From JAAEPI01 sp965212145 (GTDB lineage Bacteria; Bacteroidota; Bacteroidia; Cytophagales; Cyclobacteriaceae): 64,000 nucleotides of DNA. Within the stretch, counting starts at the first letter, position 1. Every line of letters starts with the position of its first letter. Positions 34,436 through 43,309 of this stretch are shown here, piece after piece. Under the pieces are notes generated by a model. That model was not told where the DNA came from. It did no database searches and saw only the letters and a list, made by a program, of their open reading frames with translations. The translations under genes were made by a program, and so were the position numbers. The stretch is from NCBI GenBank assembly GCA_965212145.1, contig CBDBUY010000004.1, positions 434,001 through 498,000 of the forward strand, read 5' to 3'.

Positions 34436-35124
34436 TACTCGGCGGTTTCGAGATCGAAATTATTGCTCAAAATCACTCCATCCTGCAGACGGATTACCCG
34501 GTCGGTCTTGGCAGCTACATCGTTTTCATGCGTTACTACTACGATGGTTTTACCCATGTCATTCACCTCCTTAAAGATGTCCATGACTTCAAACGAGGTT
34601 TGTGTATCCAAAGCCCCTGTTGGTTCATCAGCGAGGATCACCTTTGGGTCAGAGATCAATGCCCGAGCTATAGCAACTCGTTGTTTTTGGCCCCCGGACA
34701 TTTCGCTTGGCAGATGGTGAGCCCATTCTTTCAACCCAACTCTATCCAGATATTCGGTCGCTAAAATATTCCGTTTCTTCCGATTCATCTTTTGATAGTA
34801 CATCGGAAGCGCCACGTTCTCCATGGCATTTTTGAAATTCAGTAGGTTGAAGGATTGGAATACGAACCCCAAGAATTTATTCCTGTAGTAAGCGGCCTTG
34901 CTTTCCGACAGATCTTTGATTTCCGTGCCTGCCAGTTCGTACTTTCCTTTATCATATACATCCAGTATGCCCAGGATATTAAGAAGTGTCGACTTTCCTG
35001 ATCCTGAGGAGCCCATGATGGATACAAATTCACTTTCCTTGATGTGGAGGTCTATGCCTTTTAGAACAGTAAGAGATTGCTTACCAGTGACATATGACTT
35101 TTGAATGTCGGTTAGTTTGATCAT
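34435..35124 (-). CDS. ABC transporter ATP-binding protein, MacB/LolD family
   Basis: The 229-residue nucleotide-binding domain has Walker A GSSGSGKSTLLNILG, the Q-loop GFVFQSFNLLNF, the signature MSGGQKQRVAIARAL, Walker B VILADEPTGALD and the H-loop VVVTHENDVA. It is the first gene of the four-gene export operon. The MacB-family features MYYQKMNRKKRN and PSEMSGGQ support pairing with the FtsX-like permeases downstream. Confidence 0.94.
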   Translation of the reverse strand: MIKLTDIQKSYVTGKQSLTVLKGIDLHIKESEFVSIMGSSGSGKSTLLNILGILDVYDKGKYELAGTEIKDLSESKAAYYRNKFLGFVFQSFNLLNFKNAMENVALPMYYQKMNRKKRNILATEYLDRVGLKEWAHHLPSEMSGGQKQRVAIARALISDPKVILADEPTGALDTQTSFEVMDIFKEVNDMGKTIVVVTHENDVAAKTDRVIRLQDGVILSNNFDLETAE

Positions 35125-35353
35125 TTGAGTTTTTGACGCATGGCGCCTTGTCCGTTGGTTAGATGTCCTTTAGTCCTTGAAGGTTGCATTTTGAGCATTT
35201 TAAAAGACAAACTTTTCTCAGAATGGTTTCCCTCTACCTGTATTAGGTAATGCATAGTAGTACGACCCGACTCAGTAAAAGGTTCAGAAATCTTTCAAAA
35301 CGGGAACTTTAAGTGCTGATTGGTCATTGCTGTCATTTAGTACGTAAATACCC

Positions 35354-35361
35354 TAAATTTG
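35354..35361 (+). promoter_or_regulatory. Bacteroidota -7 box for ahcY, TAAATTTG
   Basis: TAAATTTG exactly matches TAnnTTTG and overlaps an in-frame TTG at 35359, so translation should start at the ATG at 35383. No good -33 element was seen. Nothing else is recognisable in the 258-base gap 35125-35382. Confidence 0.5.
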
Positions 35362-35382
35362 CAGCTCGAAAAAGTAAAACTG

Positions 35383-36690
35383 ATGATTGAAGAAAAAGTA
35401 GGTTACAAAGTAAAAGACATTTCATTGGCCGAATATGGCCGAAAAGAGATCCGATTGGCAGAAGCAGAAATGCCCGGATTGATGGCATTGAGAGAGGAAT
35501 ATGGTGAGTCTAAGCCATTGGCAGGTGCCCGAATCGCAGGTTGCCTTCACATGACCATTCAGACAGCCGTTTTGATAGAAACGCTTCAAGCGTTGGGTGC
35601 TGAAGTTACCTGGTCATCTTGCAACATTTTCTCTACACAAGATCACGCCGCTGCTGCCATTGCTGCTGCTGGCGTTCCTGTTTATGCTTGGAAAGGCATG
35701 AATGAAGAAGAGTTTGATTGGTGCATTGAGCAGACATTGTTTGCATTCGAAGATGGAAAGCCGCTTAACATGATCTTGGATGATGGAGGAGATTTAACCA
35801 ACATGGTGCTCGATCGATTCCCTGAATTGGTTGACGGAATCAATGGACTTTCTGAGGAAACTACCACTGGGGTTCATAGACTTTACGATCGAGTTAAAAA
35901 TGGTACGCTTCCTATGCCTGCCATCAATGTAAACGACTCGGTGACCAAGTCAAAATTTGACAACAAGTATGGTTGCAAAGAGTCCTTGGTAGACGCAATC
36001 AGACGAGCTACGGACGTCATGCTTGCAGGTAAAGTAGCCGTGGTTGCAGGATACGGTGATGTTGGAAAAGGATCTGCCGCTTCATTGAGAGGTGCCGGTG
36101 TACGAGTTATTGTGACGGAGATCGATCCTATCTGTGCGTTGCAAGCAGCGATGGACGGATTTGAAGTGAAGAAAATGGTTGATGCTGCGCCAAGGGCAGA
36201 TATCGTCGTGACCACTACCGGGAACAAGGACATTGTGACTGGAGAGCACTTCCCATTGATGAAAGACAAAACGATCGTGTGTAACATCGGGCACTTCGAC
36301 AATGAGATCGACATGGCTTGGTTGATCGATAACTATGGAGATACGAAGGTTGAGATCAAACCACAGGTTGACCTTTACAATGTGAATGGCAATGAGATCA
36401 TCATTCTGGCGGAAGGTCGTTTGGTGAATCTTGGCTGTGCAACTGGTCACCCGTCTTTCGTGATGTCCAATTCATTCACAAACCAGACATTGGCACAAAT
36501 CGAGCTATGGACCAATGCCGACGCATACGAAAACGATGTTTACATGCTGCCTAAGCACTTGGACGAGAAAGTGGCAAAACTTCACCTGGCTAAAATCGGT
36601 GTGGAGTTGGAAACTTTGTCTCAGGAGCAAGCTGAGTACATCGGAGTAACTGTAGATGGACCGTACAAGCCGGAATACTACAGATACTAA
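35383..36690 (+). CDS. ahcY: Adenosylhomocysteinase
   Basis: The 435-residue NAD-dependent enzyme hydrolyses S-adenosylhomocysteine to adenosine and homocysteine, keeping SAM-dependent methylation running. Signatures are the N-terminal LAEYGRKEIRLAEAEMPGLM, SCNIFSTQDHAAAAIA, the NAD-binding motif VAGYGDVGKGSAASLRG, NIGHFDNEIDMAWL and the C-terminal GPYKPEYYRY with the NAD-contacting Lys and Tyr. Length is normal. The start at ATG 35383 fits homologues and the promoter position. It is followed by a strong terminator. Confidence 0.97.
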   Translation: MIEEKVGYKVKDISLAEYGRKEIRLAEAEMPGLMALREEYGESKPLAGARIAGCLHMTIQTAVLIETLQALGAEVTWSSCNIFSTQDHAAAAIAAAGVPVYAWKGMNEEEFDWCIEQTLFAFEDGKPLNMILDDGGDLTNMVLDRFPELVDGINGLSEETTTGVHRLYDRVKNGTLPMPAINVNDSVTKSKFDNKYGCKESLVDAIRRATDVMLAGKVAVVAGYGDVGKGSAASLRGAGVRVIVTEIDPICALQAAMDGFEVKKMVDAAPRADIVVTTTGNKDIVTGEHFPLMKDKTIVCNIGHFDNEIDMAWLIDNYGDTKVEIKPQVDLYNVNGNEIIILAEGRLVNLGCATGHPSFVMSNSFTNQTLAQIELWTNADAYENDVYMLPKHLDEKVAKLHLAKIGVELETLSQEQAEYIGVTVDGPYKPEYYRY

Positions 36691-36711
36691 GTAGAACAGA
36701 TATTAAAGATT

Positions 36712-36740
36712 AAAAGCCACTCAGATTTGGGTGGCTTTTT
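36712..36740. terminator. Bidirectional terminator after ahcY
   Basis: The stem AAAAGCCAC / GTGGCTTTT (36712-36720 and 36731-36739) has a ten-base loop and a T run on the plus strand. The minus strand also has T residues. It overlaps the last codons of the convergent glycosyltransferase. Confidence 0.85.
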
Positions 36741-37839
36741 CTTTTAGAATCTCCTGATAAAGCTCCACTGTCCTCTGAGCGGTCTTTTGTTTGGAGAAAT
36801 CTCTGACAGTTTTTTTTCCTTCCTCAGTAAGCTCGTCTCTGAGCTTTGGATCATTAAGCAAGCTGAGTACTCCCTCTGTTAGTTTGTCGACATCCTTGAT
36901 TGGAAAAAGAAGTCCGTTTTTTTCATGGTTGACCATCTCTGAGACTCCCCCGGCATTTGTTGCGACTATTGGGACACCTGCCGCCATGGCATCTAGGACG
37001 CTCGTTCCAAGTCCCTCCGTTTTTGAGGTGAACAGAAAGATGTCCAAAGAGGGCAATATCTCCCGAATGTTCTTTCTAAATCCGGTGAAAATAATCTTGT
37101 CCTGTAACTTCCTTTTTTTGACCAGACTTTTAATCTCTTCGCGATCCGGACCGTCCCCAACGATGAAAAAATGAACGTCATCTCGCTGCTTCAAAACAGA
37201 TTCTGCCACCGCAACAAAAGTGGGATAGTCCTTCTGATCGGAAATAGCGGATGTATTCCCTATGATCACAGTTTCTTCAGGAATCTTGAATTCCTTTCTA
37301 AGCCAGTCGGAATTTTTAAATGGAGCAAATTTTTCCGTATCTGTGCCGCTATGGATGGTGACTAATTTTGATTTGTCCCTGATGTCCGGCTCTGTGATCC
37401 GACGGATCGTTTCTGAAATGCAAATGATCCGTGCGATCTTGGAGTAGTTGTATTTGAACTTGCTGAACCAATTGTCCTTCACTGGGAAGTCCACACGACG
37501 GGTCATGATCTGGGGAACGTCCAATCCAAGCAATCCGGCAATCACCGACATGGTATGAGATTTTGAGGTGTGTGTTTGGATCAGGTCAAAATTCTCTCGT
37601 TCACAAATCTTGATGATTTCACGTGCCGTAGAAAAATCGTAGGCCGACTTAAACGGCAATGCATAATTTGGGAGGTCATTTTCTTTGCAATAAGATTCTA
37701 CTTCCGACCCCTCTTTGCATCCGACAATGGCATCCACTCCTAGTTTTCGCGTCTCCTCCACGAGGTAAATAATCTGCTGCTCTCCCCCTCTCCAGGTGGA
37801 TTCCGAACTCAAATGCAGCACCTTAATCGGCTTATCCAT
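36721..37839 (-). CDS. Glycosyltransferase family 4 (GT-B)
   Basis: The 372-residue GT-B enzyme begins VLHLSSESTWRGGEQQIIYL, a glycine-rich acceptor loop typical of GT4. It has the donor-binding EX7E region FLFTSKTEGLGTSVLDAMAA and AGGVSEMVNHEKNGLLFP. It transfers a nucleotide-activated sugar, probably to lipopolysaccharide or another envelope glycan. Its start overlaps the upstream GT2 gene by eight bases. Exact sugar specificity cannot be read. The terminator stem lies within its 3' end. Confidence 0.93.
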   Translation of the reverse strand: MDKPIKVLHLSSESTWRGGEQQIIYLVEETRKLGVDAIVGCKEGSEVESYCKENDLPNYALPFKSAYDFSTAREIIKICERENFDLIQTHTSKSHTMSVIAGLLGLDVPQIMTRRVDFPVKDNWFSKFKYNYSKIARIICISETIRRITEPDIRDKSKLVTIHSGTDTEKFAPFKNSDWLRKEFKIPEETVIIGNTSAISDQKDYPTFVAVAESVLKQRDDVHFFIVGDGPDREEIKSLVKKRKLQDKIIFTGFRKNIREILPSLDIFLFTSKTEGLGTSVLDAMAAGVPIVATNAGGVSEMVNHEKNGLLFPIKDVDKLTEGVLSLLNDPKLRDELTEEGKKTVRDFSKQKTAQRTVELYQEILKEKATQI

Positions 37840-38590
37840 TCTTATGTAATTCTCTCAATTTGGTGTACTTCAGGAATCTATAATACCCCGTGCTGATGGC
37901 AATGATGAATCCGAAATAGCCATCCAAGAATCCGGCTTGGACAAAATATTTTTTTACGAAGGCCCAAAACGGCCCGAAAAACTCGTGGATAAGAAAGTTG
38001 GATTTTTTTCCTTTCTCAAAAGCAGCTTGTGCCGCCAAAGACGAGAATTTATGGATTTGAAGTATGTAGTCCGAGAGGTTGTAAAAAGAATAATGCAATA
38101 AGTCTCCATGCAAATCCCCCACTTTGGCGGCCTCATCCATCTCTACCCTGTCGTGTGGATTGGTTCCTCCCCAACTTCCTTTTGTACGATTCCAGAGTCG
38201 GATTTTTTTGTCAGGATACCAGCCGGAGTGCTTTATCCATTTTCCGCAGAAATTGGTCAGGCGTTTGAGACGGAATCCATCATTTTTATCGAGATCGACG
38301 GTTAAAATACTATCCCTCAGCTCAGACGTAAGCGACTCGTCAGCATCCAGACTGAGCACCCAATCATGTTCAGCCTGCTCCATCGCATAGTTCTTCTGCT
38401 GTATATGTCCGTCAAACTTGTGCTCCAAAAAACGGACCCCATGATTCTCACAAATCGCTCGGGTTTGATCAGATGAATAAGAATCTACGACCAGAATTTC
38501 ATCCGTCACACCCTCAAGCGATTTCATGCATCGCTCGATGTTTTTTTCTTCATTGAAGGTGATGATTACAGCGCTGATTTTTGGTTTCAT
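37832..38590 (-). CDS. Glycosyltransferase family 2, WaaE/KdtX-like
   Basis: The 252-residue GT-A enzyme has the N-terminal ISAVIITFNEEKNIERCMKS and ILVVDSYSSDQTRAI, the metal-binding WVLSLDADESLT (DxD), and the later motif WYPDKKIRLWNRTKGSWGG, typical of WaaE/KdtX-type LPS core glucosyltransferases. C-terminal hydrophobic residues (FWAFVKKYFVQAGFLDGYFG) suggest peripheral membrane attachment. Coupled with the following GT4 gene, it probably builds part of the LPS core or another lipid-linked glycan. Confidence 0.92.
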   Translation of the reverse strand: MKPKISAVIITFNEEKNIERCMKSLEGVTDEILVVDSYSSDQTRAICENHGVRFLEHKFDGHIQQKNYAMEQAEHDWVLSLDADESLTSELRDSILTVDLDKNDGFRLKRLTNFCGKWIKHSGWYPDKKIRLWNRTKGSWGGTNPHDRVEMDEAAKVGDLHGDLLHYSFYNLSDYILQIHKFSSLAAQAAFEKGKKSNFLIHEFFGPFWAFVKKYFVQAGFLDGYFGFIIAISTGYYRFLKYTKLRELHKNG

Positions 38591-38599
38591 GATTCAAAG

Positions 38600-38607
38600 C
38601 AAATCTA
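38600..38607 (-). promoter_or_regulatory. Bacteroidota -7 box for the GT2-GT4 operon, TAGATTTG
   Basis: TAGATTTG on the minus strand matches TAnnTTTG and ends nine bases before the GT2 ATG at 38590, giving a leader of only a few bases. Confidence 0.5.
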
Positions 38608-38680
38608 TTGGATTCAAGTCAAGATCGATTCCAATTCTATTTCTGTCTTTGATTCTGTAAATTGATGAAAAATCAACGCT

Positions 38681-39322
38681 ATGAAAATAGGAATATTAGG
38701 CTCAGGAATGGTCGGTCAGTCGCTAGCTGATGGATTCATCGAATATGGAAATGAGGTCATGATTGGAACGCGAAATGCGTCAAAACTTGACGACTGGAAT
38801 AAAACCAATGGCAACAAGGGACTCGTTGGTTCATTTAAAGAAACTGCCGAATTCGGGGAGTTGTTGGTACTAGCAGTTAAGGGAGCGGCTGCCAAAGAGG
38901 TCATCGATCAAGCGGATAAAGAAAATTTCAAAGGAAAAGTAGTCATTGACCCCACAAATCCAATTGCCCCAGATGCTCCTGAGAATGGCGTGCTGAAATT
39001 CTTTACAGATGCAAACTCTAGTTTGATGGAAGAACTGCAGGATTATCTGCCGGATAGCCACATGGTGAAAGCCTTTAACTCCATAGGCAGTGGGTTCATG
39101 GTTAATCCGGATTTCGAAGCACAGCCGACCATGTTTATCTGTGGAAATAGCGTGGCAGCCAAATCCAAAGTGGCCGACATTCTGGATCAGTTTGGCTGGG
39201 AGGTTGAGGACTTAGGAGCCGTGGAAGCCGCGCGGGCCATTGAACCACTTTGCATGCTGTGGTGCATTCCAGGATTCCTCGAAAACCGTTGGAATCACGC
39301 CTTTAAACTTTTGAGAAAGTAG
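38681..39322 (+). CDS. NADPH-dependent F420-reductase-like oxidoreductase
   Basis: The 213-residue Rossmann protein has the dinucleotide-binding GILGSGMVGQSLADGFIEYG, then EVMIGTRNASKLDDW (NADP-type Arg after strand 2), VVIDPTNPI and a C-terminal acceptor region MVKAFNSIGSGFM. It resembles the NADPH:F420 oxidoreductase/Stea4 family, which in bacteria without F420 uses other electron acceptors. The substrate is unknown. Its stop abuts the convergent dehydrogenase gene with no gap. Confidence 0.88.
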   Translation: MKIGILGSGMVGQSLADGFIEYGNEVMIGTRNASKLDDWNKTNGNKGLVGSFKETAEFGELLVLAVKGAAAKEVIDQADKENFKGKVVIDPTNPIAPDAPENGVLKFFTDANSSLMEELQDYLPDSHMVKAFNSIGSGFMVNPDFEAQPTMFICGNSVAAKSKVADILDQFGWEVEDLGAVEAARAIEPLCMLWCIPGFLENRWNHAFKLLRK

Positions 39323-42178
39323 CTAGAGAATCTCAACGAGGTGCTTTGCCACCCGCTGAGTCCCGTCCAAAATCTGATGACGGCAAGAGGTGCCTGATGC
39401 CAGGATGATAGTGTCCTCCTCCTGATCACGTACTTTCGGGAACAGTACCAGTTCGCCGATTTTTTGAGAGACCTCAAAGTGCTCCTTTTCATAGCCAAAT
39501 GACCCGGCCATTCCGCAGCACCCGGTTGGCAAAACTTGCACCTCGTAATTTTCACAGGCCGCCAAAATCTTTTTGGTAGGTACCATGGATGAAAGCGCCT
39601 TTTGGTGGCAATGACCATGAACGACTATTTTCCGCTTGTCCAGAGGGAAGTTCTGCTCAGAAATGTTTCCTGCATCCAGTTCGTTGGCCAGAAACTCTTC
39701 AATGGTGAACGTGTGCTTGGCTACCTCTTTCGCACGCTTCTGCTCATCGTCTCTCAGCAAGTCGATGTACTCATCACGGAATGTCAAAATCGCCGATGGT
39801 TCCACGCCCACCAGGTAGCAATTTACCCCGAGCATGTCATGAAATTCGTTGACATTTTTCTGCGCGCATTTTTTCGCTTCCTTCAAAAATCCCTTGGACA
39901 GATAAGCTCTGCCGCTTGGGGCATGTGGCATTTCCAACACCTGATAGCCAAGACGGTCGAGTAGCTTGATGGCGGCCATCCCTACTTCCACATCTAGGTA
40001 ATTGGTGAACTCATCGAAGAAGAAAAAGACCTGCGCTTTCGGGGTTTGGGTCAGTGGATTAAAGGATTTTCTGAACCAGGATCTCAAAGTGCGAGGTGCC
40101 ATCTTCGGGATGGATCGCTCCGGCGCAAACCCTAAAACAGGCTTGACCAAATTTCGGGTTGCATTGTACAACCATGGAGCTGGTTTGAACCAGCTAATAC
40201 TTTTGGAATAGTTGGCGATGAGACGTGTGCGAAGCGAAGGACTTGCTGCTTGATATTGCCACTCGGCTTTGAGCTTAGCCATGTCCACGTTTGACGGACA
40301 TTCTGTTTTACAACCCTTACAAGAAAGGCACAAGTCCATGACTTCTTTGATTTCCTCGTGCTCGAAAGGATTCTTGTGATCAGATCTGGTAAGGAACTCA
40401 CGCAGGATATTGGCACGGGCTCGTGTCGTGTCTTTTTCGTCACGAGTGGCCATGAAACTCGGACACATGGTACCGCCGGTTAATTCAGACTTTCTGCAAT
40501 CGCCGCTTCCGTTGCACAGCTCAGCCGAGCGTAGGATTCCGTGATCTCGTGAAAAATCCAGGATGGTATCGAACTGCCTGGTCTCCTGATTTTTCTCGTA
40601 ACGAAGCGACGTGTCCATCGGAGGTGAATCCACAATCTTCCCAGGATTGAAGATGTTGTCAGGATCCCAGGCGGCTTTGATTTCTTTTAGCAGTTGGTAG
40701 TTCTCTTCTCCAATCATCTTTGGAATAAACTCCCCGCGCAATCGGCCGTCTCCGTGTTCTCCAGAGAGCGAACCGCGGTACTTTTTCACGAGTGTGGCAA
40801 TTTCCTCAGCGATGACTCGGAAAAGTCTGAGACCTTCTGCTGTTTTCAGGTTTAGGATTGGTCTTAAGTGTAATTCGCCCGACCCTGCATGGGCATAGTG
40901 GACGCTGTAAAGTCCATGCTTTTGCAAAATCTGATTGAACTCCGCAATGTACTCAGGCAGCTCCTGTACGTCCACAGCCGTGTCCTCAATAACCGGGGCT
41001 GGCTTGTCGTCCCCTGGAATGTTTGACAGCAAACCAAGCCCGGCTTTACGCAGGGACCAAACTCGAGCCATGTCAGAACCTTTGATCACTGGGAATGCGT
41101 AACCCAATCCATTCTTAGTCAGATCGGCAAGAAGAGATAGCACCTCCTCATCCACCCGATCGTCAGAGGCACGAATCAGTTCCACAACCAAGATGGCCTT
41201 GGGTTTTCCTTCTACAAAAAAGCGATGAGCCTTTTGTTCTAAGTTTCTTTCTGTCGCTTCCAGAATGTAATGATCCATGAGCTCGCATGCCGACGGACGA
41301 TGCTCGAGTGCAACCAAGTTGGCACGCAGAGCCTGATCGATGTTCTCGCAATGAATGCACACCAGACGTTTGTGCTCCAGCGGCAGTGGCGATAACTTGA
41401 CCTTAGCGGCCGTAACAAATGCGAGGGTTCCTTCAGATCCAGCAAGAAGTGAGCAAAAATTAAAAAGCCTCCCTTTTGGATTGAACGGCTGCATCTCTGC
41501 CAACATGTCGATCGCATAGCCGGTATTTCTTCGGGGGACGCTCGACTTGGGGAATTCTTTTTTGATGCGATCCAGGTTTTCCTGATCAGACAAAATCTCC
41601 AGCACGTTCTGATACAGCGCATTCTCAAAATCGTTCTCGGCCTGCATCGCCTCTTTGGGACCGAAATGAGCTACCTCAGCATTTGCCAAAAGAACTTTTG
41701 CCTCCAGCAAATGTTCCCTTGTGCTTCCATGTACCACAGAATTTGCCCCACAGGAATTGTTCCCGATCATCCCACCAATCATGGCCCGATTGGCAGTAGA
41801 CGTTTCCGGCGCGAAGAAAACTCCATGTGGCGCCAGCTCACGATTCAAGTCATCCCGCACAATTCCTGGCTGCACCCAAGCCCAGCCTTCATCTAGGTTG
41901 AGTTCTAAAATTTGATTGAAATACCTGGAGACATCCACTACAATTCCGTCACCCACTACCTGGCCAGCTAAGGACGTACCTGCGGTTCTTGGGATAAGGG
42001 ATGTTTTGTGCTTCCGGGCAAACTTGATCAGCGTCTTAATATCCTCATCATCTCTTGGGATCGCCACGGCCAGCGGCACTTCACGATAAGCCGAAGCATC
42101 TGTCGCATAGATGCGCCGTACGTGTTCTTCGGTGAAGAGGTCACCTGACAGTTGATTTTTTAGTCCCTCGAGGTTCAC
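39323..42178 (-). CDS. FAD-linked oxidase with Fe-S and CCG domains (YdiJ/D-2-hydroxyacid dehydrogenase type)
   Basis: The 951-residue fusion has these domains in order: an FAD-binding PCMH domain (PRTAGTSLAGQVVGDGIVVD, GMIGNNSCGANS), an FAD-oxidase C-terminal domain (HAHAGSG-type motif SVHYAHAGSGELHLRP, then GSLSGEHGDGRLRGEF), a [4Fe-4S] ferredoxin region (CNGSGDCRKSE ... CLSCKGCKTECPSNVDM), and CCG cysteine-rich segments (VHGHCHQKAL, LPTGCCGMAGSFGYEKEH). The order matches YdiJ-like enzymes oxidising D-2-hydroxyglutarate or D-lactate and feeding electrons to quinone. The start is GTG 42178, four bases after a -7 box. Substrate specificity is not settled. Confidence 0.93.
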   Translation of the reverse strand: MNLEGLKNQLSGDLFTEEHVRRIYATDASAYREVPLAVAIPRDDEDIKTLIKFARKHKTSLIPRTAGTSLAGQVVGDGIVVDVSRYFNQILELNLDEGWAWVQPGIVRDDLNRELAPHGVFFAPETSTANRAMIGGMIGNNSCGANSVVHGSTREHLLEAKVLLANAEVAHFGPKEAMQAENDFENALYQNVLEILSDQENLDRIKKEFPKSSVPRRNTGYAIDMLAEMQPFNPKGRLFNFCSLLAGSEGTLAFVTAAKVKLSPLPLEHKRLVCIHCENIDQALRANLVALEHRPSACELMDHYILEATERNLEQKAHRFFVEGKPKAILVVELIRASDDRVDEEVLSLLADLTKNGLGYAFPVIKGSDMARVWSLRKAGLGLLSNIPGDDKPAPVIEDTAVDVQELPEYIAEFNQILQKHGLYSVHYAHAGSGELHLRPILNLKTAEGLRLFRVIAEEIATLVKKYRGSLSGEHGDGRLRGEFIPKMIGEENYQLLKEIKAAWDPDNIFNPGKIVDSPPMDTSLRYEKNQETRQFDTILDFSRDHGILRSAELCNGSGDCRKSELTGGTMCPSFMATRDEKDTTRARANILREFLTRSDHKNPFEHEEIKEVMDLCLSCKGCKTECPSNVDMAKLKAEWQYQAASPSLRTRLIANYSKSISWFKPAPWLYNATRNLVKPVLGFAPERSIPKMAPRTLRSWFRKSFNPLTQTPKAQVFFFFDEFTNYLDVEVGMAAIKLLDRLGYQVLEMPHAPSGRAYLSKGFLKEAKKCAQKNVNEFHDMLGVNCYLVGVEPSAILTFRDEYIDLLRDDEQKRAKEVAKHTFTIEEFLANELDAGNISEQNFPLDKRKIVVHGHCHQKALSSMVPTKKILAACENYEVQVLPTGCCGMAGSFGYEKEHFEVSQKIGELVLFPKVRDQEEDTIILASGTSCRHQILDGTQRVAKHLVEIL

Positions 42179-42182
42179 GGCG

Positions 42183-42190
42183 CAAACCTA
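42183..42190 (-). promoter_or_regulatory. Bacteroidota -7 box, TAGGTTTG, before the FAD oxidase gene
   Basis: TAGGTTTG on the minus strand matches TAnnTTTG and ends four bases before the GTG start at 42178, again implying a leaderless mRNA. A near-match TAATATTG (42214-42221) sits four bases before the divergent small gene at 42226. Confidence 0.5.
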
Positions 42191-42225
42191 ATCTTCAAAT
42201 CAATTAGGTGGCTTAATATTGCCGC

Positions 42226-42405
42226 ATGAATCCTCGTCAACTTCGAGCATTGGGTTTTGGTGGAATCCTGATCGCACTCGCTCTGAGCGTTTGGCACCTG
42301 TGGCGCACCTATCAGGATGGGCAGCCGCGTTGGTATTTCCTCATTATGTCCATGGGCATCTTGCTGCTGCTTAGTTATCAGCTGATGTCAAATAGAAGGA
42401 AGTGA
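42226..42405 (+). CDS. Small two-span membrane protein (59 aa)
   Basis: The 59-residue frame begins MNPRQLRALGFGGILIALAL. It contains two hydrophobic helices (FGGILIALALSVWHLW and YFLIMSMGILLLLSYQL) joined by a short polar loop and ends in a basic tail (SNRRK). Positive charges flank both ends, as expected for a hairpin in the inner membrane. It has a near-consensus -7 box four bases before its ATG, divergent from the FAD oxidase. No known family is recognised. Confidence 0.7.
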   Translation: MNPRQLRALGFGGILIALALSVWHLWRTYQDGQPRWYFLIMSMGILLLLSYQLMSNRRK

Positions 42406-42415
42406 CCCGCCAAAT

Positions 42416-43084
42416 TCATTCCACATTAAAATCAAAATATCGTTTGGGAAATGGCTCCTCTCGTAACGTATAATGCCACCATTCCTTAGAGTATGCCTTG
42501 AATCCATGCTTTGACATAATGTTTTTGAGCTTCAGTCGATTGGCCTTTTGATTTGATGAAATATTGGTGGCGGCATGCCAGGAAATCGGGCCGAAAAAAT
42601 CCCAACCACTGCCCATGTCCAGTTCCTCGCCGATTTCCAAGTCGATGATCGTCAAGTCCACCGTGCTGCCACGAGAATGCCCGGATCGGCTGGCCACATA
42701 GCCGAGTTTGAAAACATTCGCTTTTTGGACTTCCGGGTAATACTTGGATTTAGTCAGGGTATCACTCGGCTCTTTAGCCCACCGCACAAAATGATTCACC
42801 GCCTGCTGAGGACGATAGCCATCAAAGATTTTCAATCCTAAACCTTCTTTCATTAACTTCGCCTGAACCTTACCAAGCGCTGCGGCAGCTTCTTTGGTCA
42901 GATAAATGATCGGTTTTTTATACCCATCAACTGTTTTGCCGACGAAATTGTCTTGAGTGAAATAGCGAACATCTACTTCCACTTTCGGGATCGCGTCTTT
43001 CACATTCACAAAATACTCTTTCCCATTCTGAGCCACCACCCAGTAATTCAGGATAAAAAGCATGAAAGTCACAGCCTGTCTCAT
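42416..43084 (-). CDS. Exported D-Ala-D-Ala dipeptidase, M15D VanX/DdpX type
   Basis: The 222-residue metallopeptidase has a signal peptide (AVTFMLFILNYWVVAQ). The Zn-binding motif is SGHSRGSTVDLTI (SxHxxGxxxD) and the second His motif EWWHYTLREEPFP includes the catalytic Glu. The N-terminal VDVRYFTQDNFVGKTVDGY matches VanX-type enzymes. It should hydrolyse D-Ala-D-Ala in the periplasm, recycling peptidoglycan-derived dipeptide. No vancomycin-resistance genes accompany it, so a cell-wall recycling role is more likely. Confidence 0.93.
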   Translation of the reverse strand: MRQAVTFMLFILNYWVVAQNGKEYFVNVKDAIPKVEVDVRYFTQDNFVGKTVDGYKKPIIYLTKEAAAALGKVQAKLMKEGLGLKIFDGYRPQQAVNHFVRWAKEPSDTLTKSKYYPEVQKANVFKLGYVASRSGHSRGSTVDLTIIDLEIGEELDMGSGWDFFGPISWHAATNISSNQKANRLKLKNIMSKHGFKAYSKEWWHYTLREEPFPKRYFDFNVE

Positions 43085-43119
43085 TTCTCGAAAATACGGT
43101 TTCGTTTATAATTGTCCTG

Positions 43120-43275
43120 ATGAAACAGAAAGAATGCCCATCGTGCGGGATGGATGTGGATGCCGACAGCACCGAATGCATGTACTGCCACTATGAATTT
43201 CCGAAGCAGAACAAATCACTTATCTGGGTGGCGGTTATTTTGGCGCTGTTCTTTTTATGGCTGGTGCTATTCTGA
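43120..43275 (+). CDS. Small zinc-ribbon membrane protein (51 aa)
   Basis: The 51-residue frame begins MKQKECPSCGMDVDADSTEC. It has a CPxCG...CxYCxYEF zinc ribbon (four cysteines plus aromatic residues), then one membrane helix (LIWVAVILALFFLWLVLF) up to the stop. This tail-anchored zinc-ribbon layout is seen in small regulatory or assembly proteins. A near-consensus box TATAATTG lies five bases before the ATG. Its function is unknown. Confidence 0.75.
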   Translation: MKQKECPSCGMDVDADSTECMYCHYEFPKQNKSLIWVAVILALFFLWLVLF

Positions 43276-43309
43276 ATAGATATTTCATTGTTCAAAGTCA
43301 TTTTCCACG

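Noticed and set aside
42416..43084. VanX-type dipeptidase considered as part of a glycopeptide-resistance cluster
   Set aside because: No vanR/S/H/A-type genes lie nearby; cell-wall recycling is the simpler reading.
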